The notes: generated by a model not told the origin, from the letters alone. A stretch of DNA of 33,725 nt from Mycobacterium intermedium (GCF_002086275.1 NZ_MVHT01000077.1:1-33725), one strand, 5' to 3'. Counted from the first letter of the stretch, positions 22,554-30,876 are shown. A program made the numbers and translations.

Positions 22554-23275
22554 GAGCCGCTGCTCCCCTTGCCCCCGCCTCCGCCGAAGCCACCCCGCTG
22601 AATCGTGGTGCCCGACTTGGTGGTGATGTGCGCACCGGGAGGACGAGCGGTGGTTCCGCCGATCGGTCGCTGGCCGACCGAACCCCTGCTGCCGTAGTAG
22701 TAGCGGTACTGGTGCCCGCCCCAGAAGAAGAACCCGTTCATGCCCGCGGTGTGCCCGCTGCAGTAGCTGTCCGGGACGACCACCGGTTGGCCATTGGGAT
22801 CGTCCTGCACACATTGCGCGGTGACATGGTCCGGCGAAAACAGCCAATACCCGAAGGCCGCCACCAAACCGACCACGCCGACCGCGGCCGCCGAGCCCAT
22901 CAGGACCCGCTTCTGCTTGCGGCGCTTCTCCTCCGCCGCGCGCCGCGCCTCCTCAAATGCGCGCTGCTTCTCCTCGAACTTCCTGCGTGCCCGCAGCTCG
23001 GCCGGGGTCGGCGGACGGGGCTTGGTCGTCTCCGCGTCCTGGAACTTGACACTGCCGGGGGTTCCCGGCGGGCGGGACTCGGTGGGTCTGGCCCGCCTAT
23101 CTTGCTCGGCCGACTTCCACGGCTGCGATATCCTCGGCCCCTCCGACGGCTCATCCGACGGCTTGAGCCCCTCCGGTGTCTCATCCCCCGACTGGGGCGG
23201 TTGAGCGTCTGGTTGTTCGCTCGATGCGCTCTCCTCAGACCCGCCCTTGCCTGGTGGGTCTTCGTCGTCCCCCAC
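22550..23275 (-). CDS. Single-pass membrane protein with DUF1190-like C-terminus (YgiB/YjfM-like)
   Basis: The product is 241 residues. Residues 1-90 are acidic, Pro/Ser-rich and probably disordered. Residues 92-123 form a charged coiled coil (FEEKQRAFEEARRAAEEKRR). One membrane helix lies at 124-146, and an outside domain carries C155 and C172. The C-terminus ends in TTIQRGGFGGGGGKGSS (223-239). The TT-x-RGGFG tail and Gly/Tyr-rich region resemble E. coli YgiB, whose gene neighbours ygiC. The match is short and made by eye. Gene order (this, then GSP-like ligase, then DUF350) supports it. The GTG at 23275 has GGAGG seven bases upstream. The protein probably anchors or presents a substrate to the ligase, which is inference. 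Confidence 0.75.
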   Translation of the reverse strand: MGDDEDPPGKGGSEESASSEQPDAQPPQSGDETPEGLKPSDEPSEGPRISQPWKSAEQDRRARPTESRPPGTPGSVKFQDAETTKPRPPTPAELRARRKFEEKQRAFEEARRAAEEKRRKQKRVLMGSAAAVGVVGLVAAFGYWLFSPDHVTAQCVQDDPNGQPVVVPDSYCSGHTAGMNGFFFWGGHQYRYYYGSRGSVGQRPIGGTTARPPGAHITTKSGTTIQRGGFGGGGGKGSSGS

Positions 23276-23357
23276 TAGCTGTCCTCCGGTCGATTCGGGC
23301 CGTGCGCGGCGACATCACGCACGCGGGCAGTCTCCCATATCAGCATCGGCTGCGTGC

Positions 23358-24197
23358 CTAACGCCACCACCGCTCCAGAACCCGTGCGACGCCGTCCTCG
23401 CTGTTGGTGGCCGTGACCTCGTCGGCGGCGGCGAGTGCGGCGGGGTGCGCATTGGCCATCGCCACCCCCCGACCCGCCCACAGCAGCATCGGCACGTCAT
23501 TGGGCATATCGCCGAACGCCACCACGTCCGCGTCCGGAATGCCCAACGGATCAGCGACCTCGCGGACACCGGTGGCTTTGCTGATGCCGCGCGGCACGAT
23601 CTCGATCAAGCCGTTGTTGGTCGAATAGGTCAGGTCGCCCTCGGTGCCGATATGCCCGCTCAGTTCGGCCGCCATATCGGCGCTGTCCGCGCCTGCTTTT
23701 CGGATCAGCAGCTTGATCGCCGGCGCGCTGAGCAAGTCCTCGACGGAGACCTCGGTGTTGTCCGGATTGAGCCACGCGTGCTCGTAGCCCGGTGAGCTGA
23801 CGAACTGTGGGGACGCGGTGTCGTGCGCCCGTTCGCCGATCCGCTCGACGGCCAGCCCGGCGCCGGGTATCACACGCGTCGCGATCTCCGCCAACTGCGC
23901 CAGGGCGTCGACAGACAGCGTGCGCGCCGACACCACCCTGTCGGTGGCCGGGTCGTAGATGACGGCGCCGTTGGCGCACACCGCCATTGGCGCGAAGCCG
24001 AGTTCCTCGACGACCGGCCGGATCCAGCGCGGCGGCCGGCCAGTGGCCAGGACGAATTGGGCGCCACCGGCGACCGCGGCGCGCACCGCGGCCCGGGTAC
24101 GTGGGGAGACGGTTTCGTCGTCATTGAACAAAGTGCCGTCGACGTCGCAGGCGATGAGGGCCGGCCTCTTGGCCGGCGACGCGTTTGATGTTGTCAG
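23358..24197 (-). CDS. HAD-superfamily (Cof/IIB type) phosphatase (Rv3813c orthologue)
   Basis: The product is about 279 residues. Motif I is D18-V-D20-G-T (LIACDVDGTLF), motif II LATGRPP, motif III the lysine in ISKATGV, and motif IV VAFGDMPNDVPML. The cap sits between motifs II and III, as in the Cof subfamily of sugar-phosphate or nucleotide phosphatases; substrate is unknown. The first ATG/GTG/TTG in frame (TTG, 24131) falls after motif I and would remove the nucleophile. A TAG closes the frame upstream. The only sensible start is CTG at 24197, overlapping the upstream acyltransferase stop as CTGA, with GAGG seven bases before. Coupled initiation at a CTG is my inference. Confidence 0.85.
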   Translation of the reverse strand: MTTSNASPAKRPALIACDVDGTLFNDDETVSPRTRAAVRAAVAGGAQFVLATGRPPRWIRPVVEELGFAPMAVCANGAVIYDPATDRVVSARTLSVDALAQLAEIATRVIPGAGLAVERIGERAHDTASPQFVSSPGYEHAWLNPDNTEVSVEDLLSAPAIKLLIRKAGADSADMAAELSGHIGTEGDLTYSTNNGLIEIVPRGISKATGVREVADPLGIPDADVVAFGDMPNDVPMLLWAGRGVAMANAHPAALAAADEVTATNSEDGVARVLERWWR

Positions 24198-24979
24198 CGC
24201 GAACTACCTCGATCGGGCTTGGGTCTGCTCACGCCGTCGTACCCGCGCTTCTGCATCCGCTCCGCCAGTTCAGCGATACGGAATTCTCTGGACTCCTCGG
24301 GGGTCGGCGCGCTTCCGCCCAGCCGCCGCGGCACCCAATACTCTCCCGGCGGATGCGGGTATTCCTCCTGCACCTGGTAGAGCATCCTGTTCATCACGTC
24401 GCGCAAGGCTCCGTTGAACGTTTCGATGTCGCCCTGCGGCCACATCGGGGCTCCGATTTTCACCGCGATCGGAACCTTGTTGCGGAACAGCTTTTTCGGG
24501 TGGTCTTTAGGCCAAATCCGGTGTGCCCCCCAAACAATCATCGGGATGATCGGCACCCGCGCCTCCATCGCCATCCGCGCGGCACCGGTTTTGAATTCGC
24601 GTAATTCGTAACTGCGACTGATCGTTGCCTCCGGATGCAACCCGACGATTTCGCCCTCGCGTAGCCGTTGCACCGCAACGGCGTACGCCTCGTGGCCCAG
24701 CGAGCGGTCGACCGGGATGAGCTGGGTGTGCTTGATCACGTAGTTGACGGCTTTGACGTCCTGCATTTCGGCCTTGATCATGAACCGCAGCCGCCGCTTG
24801 CGCTCCAACGCGGCCAGCGAGGCGGGAATCCAGTCCACGTAGCTGGTGTGATTCAGGGTGATCAGGGCGCCGCCGCTGCTAGGAATGTGCTCGAGGCCCT
24901 CGTAGGTGATCTTGTTCCCGTTCAGCGCAACTACCGATGGAACAAAAAATTCCATGAATCGGAAAAACGGCTCCGCCAT
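24194..24979 (-). CDS. PlsC-like acyltransferase (Rv3814c orthologue)
   Basis: The product is a 261-residue 1-acyl-glycerol-3-phosphate acyltransferase family protein. The catalytic block I NHTSYVD (H-x4-D) lies near residue 44. The glycerophosphate-binding block HPEATISRSYE and block IV VPIIPMIVWG follow. The C-terminal WVPRRLGGSAPTPEE motif is shared by all three acyltransferases here. The likely role is acylation of a lipid precursor at the inner membrane; the true acceptor is unknown. The ATG at 24979 reproduces the M. tuberculosis length. It is the third of three tandem paralogues, starting seven bases after the one upstream. Confidence 0.92.
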   Translation of the reverse strand: MAEPFFRFMEFFVPSVVALNGNKITYEGLEHIPSSGGALITLNHTSYVDWIPASLAALERKRRLRFMIKAEMQDVKAVNYVIKHTQLIPVDRSLGHEAYAVAVQRLREGEIVGLHPEATISRSYELREFKTGAARMAMEARVPIIPMIVWGAHRIWPKDHPKKLFRNKVPIAVKIGAPMWPQGDIETFNGALRDVMNRMLYQVQEEYPHPPGEYWVPRRLGGSAPTPEESREFRIAELAERMQKRGYDGVSRPKPDRGSSR

Positions 24980-24986
24980 AACCTGA

Positions 24987-25742
24987 TTATCCTTCCCCCG
25001 ACCTTGAATGATGCTGTGAACGGCTAACCAACTCGGCTGCGTCCAACTGAGCCGCCTCCTCCAGCGTGGGGGCACTGCCACCGAGCCGGCGGGGCACCCA
25101 CCACGCGCCGGCCTCCGTCGGATAGCTCTCCTGCACGCGGTGCAGGAGTGCGTTCATCGCGTCACGCAGCACTTGGTTGGTCGCCGCGATGCCGTCGGCG
25201 GCCCGAAACGGCGGACCCGCCGCCACCGTCACCGGTATCTTCTTGCGGCCCAGTTGACGTGGATGGTCCTTGGTCCAGATCCGCTGTGCACCCCAGACAA
25301 TCAGCGGAACGATCGGAACGTCCGCTTCGATGGCCATCCGCGCCGCGCCTGTCTTGAAATCCTTGAGTTCGAAGCTACGGCTGATGGTGGCCTCGGGATA
25401 GACCGCGACCAACTCGCCGTCCCGTAGCGCCTGCACCGCATGAACGTAGGCATCCGCGCCCGAACTGCGGTCGACGGGAATGGCCCCGTTCTTCTTGATC
25501 AGAAAGTTGACGATCTTCACCCGCTGCATCTCTGCTTTGAGCATGTACCTCAGCCGGCGGTGTCGGCGGCGCATGATCAACCCAGCCGGGAGAAAGTCGA
25601 CGTAGCTGGTGTGATTGATGGCGATAACGGCACCCCCGCGTTCGGGGATGTTCGCTTCCCCGACGTAGGTGATCTGCGTTCCGGTCGCCAGCACCAGCAA
25701 CTTGGCCAGCTCTTCACAGGCGCGGTAAATCGGCTCCGCCAC
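24987..25742 (-). CDS. PlsC-like acyltransferase (Rv3815c orthologue)
   Basis: The product is a 251-residue acyltransferase with block I NHTSYVDFLP, block III YPEATISRSFE and block IV VPIVPLIVWGAQ, plus the shared C-terminal WVPRRLGGSAPTLEE. A hydrophobic N-terminal segment (LAKLLVLATG) may anchor it to the membrane. The GTG at 25742 starts three bases after the stop of the upstream paralogue. It is closely similar to both neighbours, pointing to tandem duplication followed by divergence of acyl or acceptor choice. Confidence 0.92.
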   Translation of the reverse strand: MAEPIYRACEELAKLLVLATGTQITYVGEANIPERGGAVIAINHTSYVDFLPAGLIMRRRHRRLRYMLKAEMQRVKIVNFLIKKNGAIPVDRSSGADAYVHAVQALRDGELVAVYPEATISRSFELKDFKTGAARMAIEADVPIVPLIVWGAQRIWTKDHPRQLGRKKIPVTVAAGPPFRAADGIAATNQVLRDAMNALLHRVQESYPTEAGAWWVPRRLGGSAPTLEEAAQLDAAELVSRSQHHSRSGEG

Positions 25743-25745
25743 GGG

Positions 25746-26525
25746 TCACTGCTCCGGTGCTCGGGCGGGATTGGCCCGCTCGGCGCGCAACGCCGCCTTC
25801 ATCGCCGCCTCCTCCGCGTCCATCTGCGCGGCTTCGGCCAGCGAGGGCGCGCCACCGCCCAACCGGCGGGGCACCCAGAACTCGCCCGCCGGATGCGGCC
25901 CGTACTGTTCCTGCGCCTGGACAAGCAGGTGCTGCATCCGGGAATGCAGCAGGGCACTCAGCTCACCGACCGGCAGGGTCGGCTGGATCGGTTCGCCGAC
26001 CACCACCTGGATCGGCACCTTCGGACGAACCAACTTCTTCGGGTGCCCCTTGGTCCACACGCGCTGCGCACCCCAGACGATGTGCGGAAGAATCGGGACG
26101 CCGGCCTCGATCGCCATGCGGGCGGCGCCGGTTTTGAATTCCTTGATCTCGAAGCTGCGGCTGATCGTCGCCTCGGGATAGACGCCCACCAGCTCGCCGG
26201 CCTTGAGCTTCTCGACCGCCGCGTCAAAGGAAGCGCCGCCGCTGGCTCGATCCACCGGGATGTGGCGCAGCGAACGCATGATCGGGCCGGTGATCTTGTG
26301 GTCGAACACCTCCTGCTTGGCCATGAACCGCACTTTGCGATGCAGACCCTGCTGATAGAAAGGCAGGCCCGCCAGCATGAAGTCGAGGTAGCCGGTGTGG
26401 TTGATCGCGACGACGGCGCCGCCGCTGGTCGGCAGGTTTTCCACCCCGGTCACGGTGATCTTGAGACCCTGTATGCGAAATATCAGGCGGGCGATCTGGA
26501 TGACAGTGCCGTATACCGGTTCCAC
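25746..26525 (-). CDS. PlsC-like acyltransferase (Rv3816c orthologue)
   Basis: The product is a 259-residue acyltransferase. It has NHTGYLDFML (H-x4-D), YPEATISRSFEIKEFKTG and VPILPHIVWGAQ, followed by WVPRRLGGGAPSLAE and an Ala/Glu-rich tail. It is the first gene of the leftward acyltransferase-HAD run and is divergent from the kinase-like gene. The start is GTG at 26525. On the minus strand TAGGCT (26534-26539) lies eight bases upstream and there is no Shine-Dalgarno, so the operon may be leaderless. Confidence 0.92.
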   Translation of the reverse strand: MEPVYGTVIQIARLIFRIQGLKITVTGVENLPTSGGAVVAINHTGYLDFMLAGLPFYQQGLHRKVRFMAKQEVFDHKITGPIMRSLRHIPVDRASGGASFDAAVEKLKAGELVGVYPEATISRSFEIKEFKTGAARMAIEAGVPILPHIVWGAQRVWTKGHPKKLVRPKVPIQVVVGEPIQPTLPVGELSALLHSRMQHLLVQAQEQYGPHPAGEFWVPRRLGGGAPSLAEAAQMDAEEAAMKAALRAERANPARAPEQ

Positions 26526-26533
26526 AGCAGTTC

Positions 26534-26539
26534 AGCCTA
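26534..26539 (-). promoter_or_regulatory. Putative -10 of the acyltransferase-HAD operon
   Basis: Minus-strand TAGGCT is eight bases before the GTG at 26525, in the 55-base divergent gap with the kinase-like gene. Confidence 0.4.
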
Positions 26540-26580
26540 ATGCTCCCGCCAGAAGTGGGTAAAACCCGAAGTCGGAAGGG

Positions 26581-27309
26581 GTGCCGGTGTCCTTTCCGTC
26601 GTCGCCACCGGAGCTGCCTGCGGTCGTACACCGCCTGGCCGCCGGCCGGCCGGTACGCGCAATCTGGCGCAACGAATTGGGCGGTCTCACCTTCCGGGTG
26701 GGCGCCGGCGCCGAGTACATCAAGGTTGCCAAGGAGTGGGCCGACTTCCCCAACGAAGCACGCCGGCTGCGCTGGGCCGGCCAGTACATCCCGGTACCGG
26801 AGGTGCTGGACTTCGGACTCGACGGCGACTGGTCGTGGCTGCATACCCGCGGCCTGCCCGGCTTGTCCGCGGTGCACCCCCGCTGGCGGGCGAACCCGCA
26901 GATCGCGGTCCGCGCGATCGGGGTGGGGTTGCGCACACTCCATGACCGCCTGCCGGTGTCGTCGTGTCCGTTCGACTGGTCGGTCCAGACGCGCCTGCCG
27001 GTGCTGCACCCGGCGCACCGTGCCAACCTTCCCGACCCCCCGCCGATCGATCGGCTGGTCGTCTGCCACGGTGACGCGTGCGCGCCGAACACGTTGCTCG
27101 ACAACGCCGGCCGGTACTGCGGCCACGTCGACTTCGGCGAGCTCGGTGTGGCCGACCGGTGGGCCGACCTGGCCGTGGCCGCCCTTTCGCTGGGCTGGAA
27201 CTACCCCGGCCGCAACTGGGAGGCGGAACTGTTCGCGGCCTACGGCATCGAACCCGACCCGCTGCGCATCGACTACTACCAGCGGCTGTGGCAAGACCCG
27301 GACCTCTGA
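26581..27309 (+). CDS. APH-type phosphotransferase (Rv3817 orthologue)
   Basis: The product is a 242-residue protein-kinase-like phosphotransferase of the aminoglycoside phosphotransferase family. It has a short N-lobe with lysine K48 in EYIKVAKE. The catalytic loop is CHGDACAPNTLLD (H163, D165, N170) and the metal-binding D184-F-G is in GHVDFGELG. The natural substrate is unknown; antibiotic resistance should not be assumed from the family name. The GTG at 26581 has GGAAG just upstream; a second GTG six bases later is possible. Confidence 0.88.
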   Translation: MPVSFPSSPPELPAVVHRLAAGRPVRAIWRNELGGLTFRVGAGAEYIKVAKEWADFPNEARRLRWAGQYIPVPEVLDFGLDGDWSWLHTRGLPGLSAVHPRWRANPQIAVRAIGVGLRTLHDRLPVSSCPFDWSVQTRLPVLHPAHRANLPDPPPIDRLVVCHGDACAPNTLLDNAGRYCGHVDFGELGVADRWADLAVAALSLGWNYPGRNWEAELFAAYGIEPDPLRIDYYQRLWQDPDL

Positions 27310-27356
27310 CGCAAGCTAAGCTCGTGGCGGATCCAACCGTCACCTGAAAGGCATTT

Positions 27357-28907
27357 GTGCAGGTCACAAGCGTCGGCCACGCCGGCTTTCTCATCCAGAC
27401 CCAGGCAGGCAACATCCTTTGCGACCCCTGGGTCAACCCGGCGTACTTCGCGTCCTGGTTTCCGTTCCCGGACAACAGCGCGCTGAACTGGGACGCCTTG
27501 GGCGATTGCGACTACCTGTATGTCTCGCACCTGCACAAGGACCACTTCGACGCCAAGCTGCTGACCGAGCACGTCAACAAGGACGCGGTCGTCCTGCTGC
27601 CCGACTTCCCGGTCCCCGACCTGCAGAACGAGCTACGGAAGTTGGGCTTCCACCGGTTCTTCGAGACCACCGACTCGGTCCAGCACCGCGTGTCGGGCCC
27701 CAAGGGCGACCTCGACATCATGATCATCGCGCTGCGCGCCCCCGCCGACGGCCCGATCGGCGACTCGGCGCTGGTGGTTTCCGACGGCGAGACGACGGTG
27801 TTCAACATGAACGACGCGCGGCCCGTCGAACTCGACGTGCTGGCCGCCGACTTCGGCCATATCGACGTGCATCTGCTGCAGTACTCGGGGGCGATCTGGT
27901 ACCCGATGGTCTACGACATGCCCGCCCGCGCCAAGGAGGCGTTCGGCACCCAGAAGCGGCAGCGGCAGATGGACCGCGCGCGCCAGTACATCGCGCAAGT
28001 GGGCGCGACGTGGGTGGTGCCGTCGGCCGGACCGCCGTGCTTCCTGGACCCCGAGTTGCGTCACCTCAACGACGACCAGGGCGACCCGGCCAACATCTTC
28101 CCCGACCAGCTGGTCTTCCTCGACCAGATGCGCACCCACGGCCACGATGGCGGCCTGTTGATGATCCCCGGGTCCGTCGCGGATTTCACTGGTACGACGC
28201 TGAATTCGCTTACCCACCCGCTGCCCACCGACCAGGTCGAGGCGATCTTCACCACCGGCAAGTCGGCGTATATCGCGGACTACGCCGAGCGGATGGCGCC
28301 GGTGCTGGCCGCGGAGAAGGCCACCTGGGCCCCGGCCGCCGGGGAGCCGCTGCTGGAACCGCTGCGGGCGCTGTTCGAACCGATCATGTTGCAGAGCAAC
28401 GAAATCTGCGACGGGATCGGCTATCCGGTGGAATTGGTGCTCGGCCCCGAAACCGTCGTCCTGGACTTTCCGAAACGCACGGTGCGGGAACCCATTCCCG
28501 ACGAGAAGTTCCGGTACGGGTTTGCCATCGAGCCCGAACTCGTTCGCACCGTGTTACGCGACCAGGAACCCGACTGGGTCAACACCATCTTCTTGTCCAC
28601 CCGGTTCAAGGCCTGGCGGGTAGGCGGCTACAACGAATACCTGTACACGTTCTTCAAGTGCCTGACCGACGAGCGGATCGCCTACGCCGACGGCTGGTTC
28701 GCCGAGACGCATGACGATTCCGCCTCGATCACCTTGGACGGCTGGGAGATTCAGCGCCGCTGTCCGCACCTGAAAGCTGACCTGTCGAAATTTGGTGTGG
28801 TGGAAGGGAACACGCTGACCTGCAACCTCCACGGGTGGCAGTGGCGGCTCGATGACGGGCGCTGCCTCACCACCCGCGGTCACGAGTTACGGAGTTCGCG
28901 CGCATGA
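27357..28907 (+). CDS. MBL-fold/Rieske [2Fe-2S] protein (Rv3818 orthologue)
   Basis: The product is 516 residues, the same as the M. tuberculosis protein. An N-terminal metallo-beta-lactamase-like domain has H58-x-H60-x-D62-H63 (SHLHKDHFD). A C-terminal Rieske domain has C469-P-H471 and C489-x2-H492 (CPHLKADL, CNLHGWQW). The combination resembles CMP-N-acetylneuraminate-hydroxylase-like proteins, but no substrate is known in mycobacteria. The GTG at 27357 has GAAAGG about eight bases upstream. The stop overlaps the next start by four bases (ATGA), so the two are translated together. Confidence 0.93.
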   Translation: MQVTSVGHAGFLIQTQAGNILCDPWVNPAYFASWFPFPDNSALNWDALGDCDYLYVSHLHKDHFDAKLLTEHVNKDAVVLLPDFPVPDLQNELRKLGFHRFFETTDSVQHRVSGPKGDLDIMIIALRAPADGPIGDSALVVSDGETTVFNMNDARPVELDVLAADFGHIDVHLLQYSGAIWYPMVYDMPARAKEAFGTQKRQRQMDRARQYIAQVGATWVVPSAGPPCFLDPELRHLNDDQGDPANIFPDQLVFLDQMRTHGHDGGLLMIPGSVADFTGTTLNSLTHPLPTDQVEAIFTTGKSAYIADYAERMAPVLAAEKATWAPAAGEPLLEPLRALFEPIMLQSNEICDGIGYPVELVLGPETVVLDFPKRTVREPIPDEKFRYGFAIEPELVRTVLRDQEPDWVNTIFLSTRFKAWRVGGYNEYLYTFFKCLTDERIAYADGWFAETHDDSASITLDGWEIQRRCPHLKADLSKFGVVEGNTLTCNLHGWQWRLDDGRCLTTRGHELRSSRA

Positions 28908-29251
28908 TGCAGTTCTATGACGACGGCGTGATTCAGGCTGACCGCCAAGCCATTACGCTGCGTCGGTACGACTTTCCGTCCGGCACCGCCAAGGTCATTC
29001 CGGTGAGCAAGATCCGCGGTTACAAAGCGGAACCGCTGGGTCTGTTCATGGCGCGGTTCAACATTTGGGGCAGCCCGGACCTGAACCGGCGCCGCTGGCT
29101 GCCGCTGGACACGTACCGGCCGTTGAAGTCGACGCTGATCACCTTCGACGTCCCCGGCGAGCGTCCGCAGCCGGCCTGCACGCCGGCACGCCCCGACGAC
29201 TTCACCGCCCTGTTGGACGATCTGCTCAAGCGGGAAAAAGACCGGGCTTAA
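28904..29251 (+). CDS. Conserved hypothetical protein (Rv3819 orthologue)
   Basis: The product is a 115-residue soluble protein rich in basic and aromatic residues (YDFPSGTAKVIPVSKIRGYK, NRRRWLPLDTYRP), with no signal or membrane segment. It looks like a small beta domain of the PH-like type, judged only from the alternating pattern. The coupled start inside the Rieske gene suggests it partners that protein. Its TAA shares bases with the TAA of the convergent FAD oxidoreductase gene (TTAA). In H37Rv the sulfolipid genes follow here; they are absent. Confidence 0.88.
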   Translation: MMQFYDDGVIQADRQAITLRRYDFPSGTAKVIPVSKIRGYKAEPLGLFMARFNIWGSPDLNRRRWLPLDTYRPLKSTLITFDVPGERPQPACTPARPDDFTALLDDLLKREKDRA

Positions 29252-30816
29252 CGGTCCGCCAACGCCGCGCGGCCCGCGTTGTAGCCGGGGGTGAAGGTGA
29301 TTCCCGGCCCACCGTGGCAACCGGCGCTGCCCAGGTACAGCCCCTCGATCGGGATCGGTTGGCCGACAAAGCCTCTCGGACCCGGTCGATTCTGACCGAT
29401 CTGGTCGGAGTGCAGCAACCCGTGGCAGTAGTCGCCACCGGGAGCCCCGAACATCACCCCCATGTGCCGCGGCGTGAAGGTGGTGTGCCGGATGATGCTC
29501 GACTCGAAGTTCGGCGCCAACCGGGTGATCTTGTCGATCACGCGTTGGCCCATCTCGATCTTCGCCTGGCCGTAGTCGGCGCCGCCTTCGATCGGGAAGA
29601 ACAGCGCGAACGCCGATGCGGCGTGCTTGCCCGGCGGGGCGAGGTCGGGATCGTGTACGGACGGGACCTGCAAGACGACGGTCGGGTCGGCGGGCACGAT
29701 TCCCCGACGGGCGTCCTCCCACTGCTGCTGGACTTCCTCGGGTGTGCAGAAGATGCCGATCGATGCCTGCATGCTCGGGTCGTTGAGCGCCTCGTAGGGC
29801 GCGACGAAACGCGGCGCCTCGTCCAAGGCGAAGTGCATCTGTAAGTAGCTGCCGCGGTGGTCGATTCGCGCGTAACGGTCCCGGACGTCCGACGGCACCG
29901 CCGCGGGGTCGATCAGTTCGTTGATGGTGACATCGGGAGCGATGGCCGAAACCACGATGGGCGCGGTCAAGGTGTCACCCGCCTCGGTGCGCACGCCGCT
30001 GACCCGGGCCCCGGACGGACCCCCGTCAACCAGGATCTCGATGACCTTGGACCGCAGTCGGACCTCGCCGCCGTCGGCTTCCAACAGTCGGGCCAGGTGC
30101 GCGGTGAGCGCGCCGATGCCACCGCGCAGCTTCTTCATCTGCACGAAGTCGCCCTCCGGCATCCCGAGGCCGAAGGCCAGAGCCGCGGCACTGCCCGGCG
30201 TCGACGGCCCGCGGTACAGGGTGTTGACGGCCAGCATGGTCATCGAGCCCCGGATGGCGCCGTGCTTCTCGCGGTCCGGGAGATAGCGGTCCAACACCTC
30301 GGTGACCGACCCGAACAGCATGTCGTCGATCGCCGATCGCTCGAATTCGTTGGTGGCGCAGGCATACATCTCGTCGAACGTCTTCGGCAGGGTGCCCGCC
30401 TCGAACCGGCCCAATGCGCGCGTCGGCGCCTGGGCCCACATCATCAACCCGCCCATGCCGGCGACGGCGTCGGCGCCGTGTACCTCGTTGAGGTGAGCGA
30501 ACATCTTCATCGGGTCGCTGTACTGGACCAGCGGGTCGTCGCCGACACCGCGCAGCGCTACCGCCATCACCTCGAGGTCCACGGTCGGCAAGGTATCCAG
30601 ACCGAGTTCACCGATGACCTCGGCCGACGTGGGGAACTGCACCGATCCCGCGATCTCGAAGTGGTAGCCGTCGAACAACTCCACGGTGGACGCCATGCCG
30701 CCGGCGTAGAGCTTGGTATCCAGGCATACGGTCCGCAGGCCGGCCCGCTGCAACAGCACCGCTGCCGTCAGCCCGTTGTGGCCCGCGCCAATCACGATCG
30801 CGTCGTAGTCAGACAT
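29248..30816 (-). CDS. Phytoene-desaturase-like FAD oxidoreductase (Rv3829c orthologue)
   Basis: The product is a 522-residue flavoprotein. The dinucleotide-binding motif is AIVIGAGHNGLTAAVLL with the ribose-binding acidic end CLDTKLYAGG. The C-terminal FAD motif of the carotenoid-desaturase/NAD(P)-binding-8 family is LYLGSAGCHGGPGITFTPGYNAGRAAL. Substrate is unknown. The ATG at 30816 has GAGAGG upstream. It lies 73 bases downstream of the tetR gene on the same strand, and a palindromic operator-like site precedes it, so TetR control is likely. Confidence 0.92.
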   Translation of the reverse strand: MSDYDAIVIGAGHNGLTAAVLLQRAGLRTVCLDTKLYAGGMASTVELFDGYHFEIAGSVQFPTSAEVIGELGLDTLPTVDLEVMAVALRGVGDDPLVQYSDPMKMFAHLNEVHGADAVAGMGGLMMWAQAPTRALGRFEAGTLPKTFDEMYACATNEFERSAIDDMLFGSVTEVLDRYLPDREKHGAIRGSMTMLAVNTLYRGPSTPGSAAALAFGLGMPEGDFVQMKKLRGGIGALTAHLARLLEADGGEVRLRSKVIEILVDGGPSGARVSGVRTEAGDTLTAPIVVSAIAPDVTINELIDPAAVPSDVRDRYARIDHRGSYLQMHFALDEAPRFVAPYEALNDPSMQASIGIFCTPEEVQQQWEDARRGIVPADPTVVLQVPSVHDPDLAPPGKHAASAFALFFPIEGGADYGQAKIEMGQRVIDKITRLAPNFESSIIRHTTFTPRHMGVMFGAPGGDYCHGLLHSDQIGQNRPGPRGFVGQPIPIEGLYLGSAGCHGGPGITFTPGYNAGRAALADR

Positions 30817-30863
30817 TTTCCGAGACCTCTCAGACGACCTCTCGACCTCCCAGACTTGGAGGC

Positions 30864-30876
30864 TGGCACGGTGCCA
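30864..30876. promoter_or_regulatory. Short palindrome next to the operator
   Basis: TGGCACGGTGCCA is a perfect 6+1+6 palindrome adjoining the larger operator-like site. It could be part of the same regulatory region or a small RNA hairpin in the oxidoreductase leader. Confidence 0.35.

Noticed and set aside
26581..27309. The APH-like gene as an antibiotic-resistance gene
   Set aside because: It is the conserved Rv3817 orthologue in its usual place. The family fold alone does not show aminoglycoside activity.
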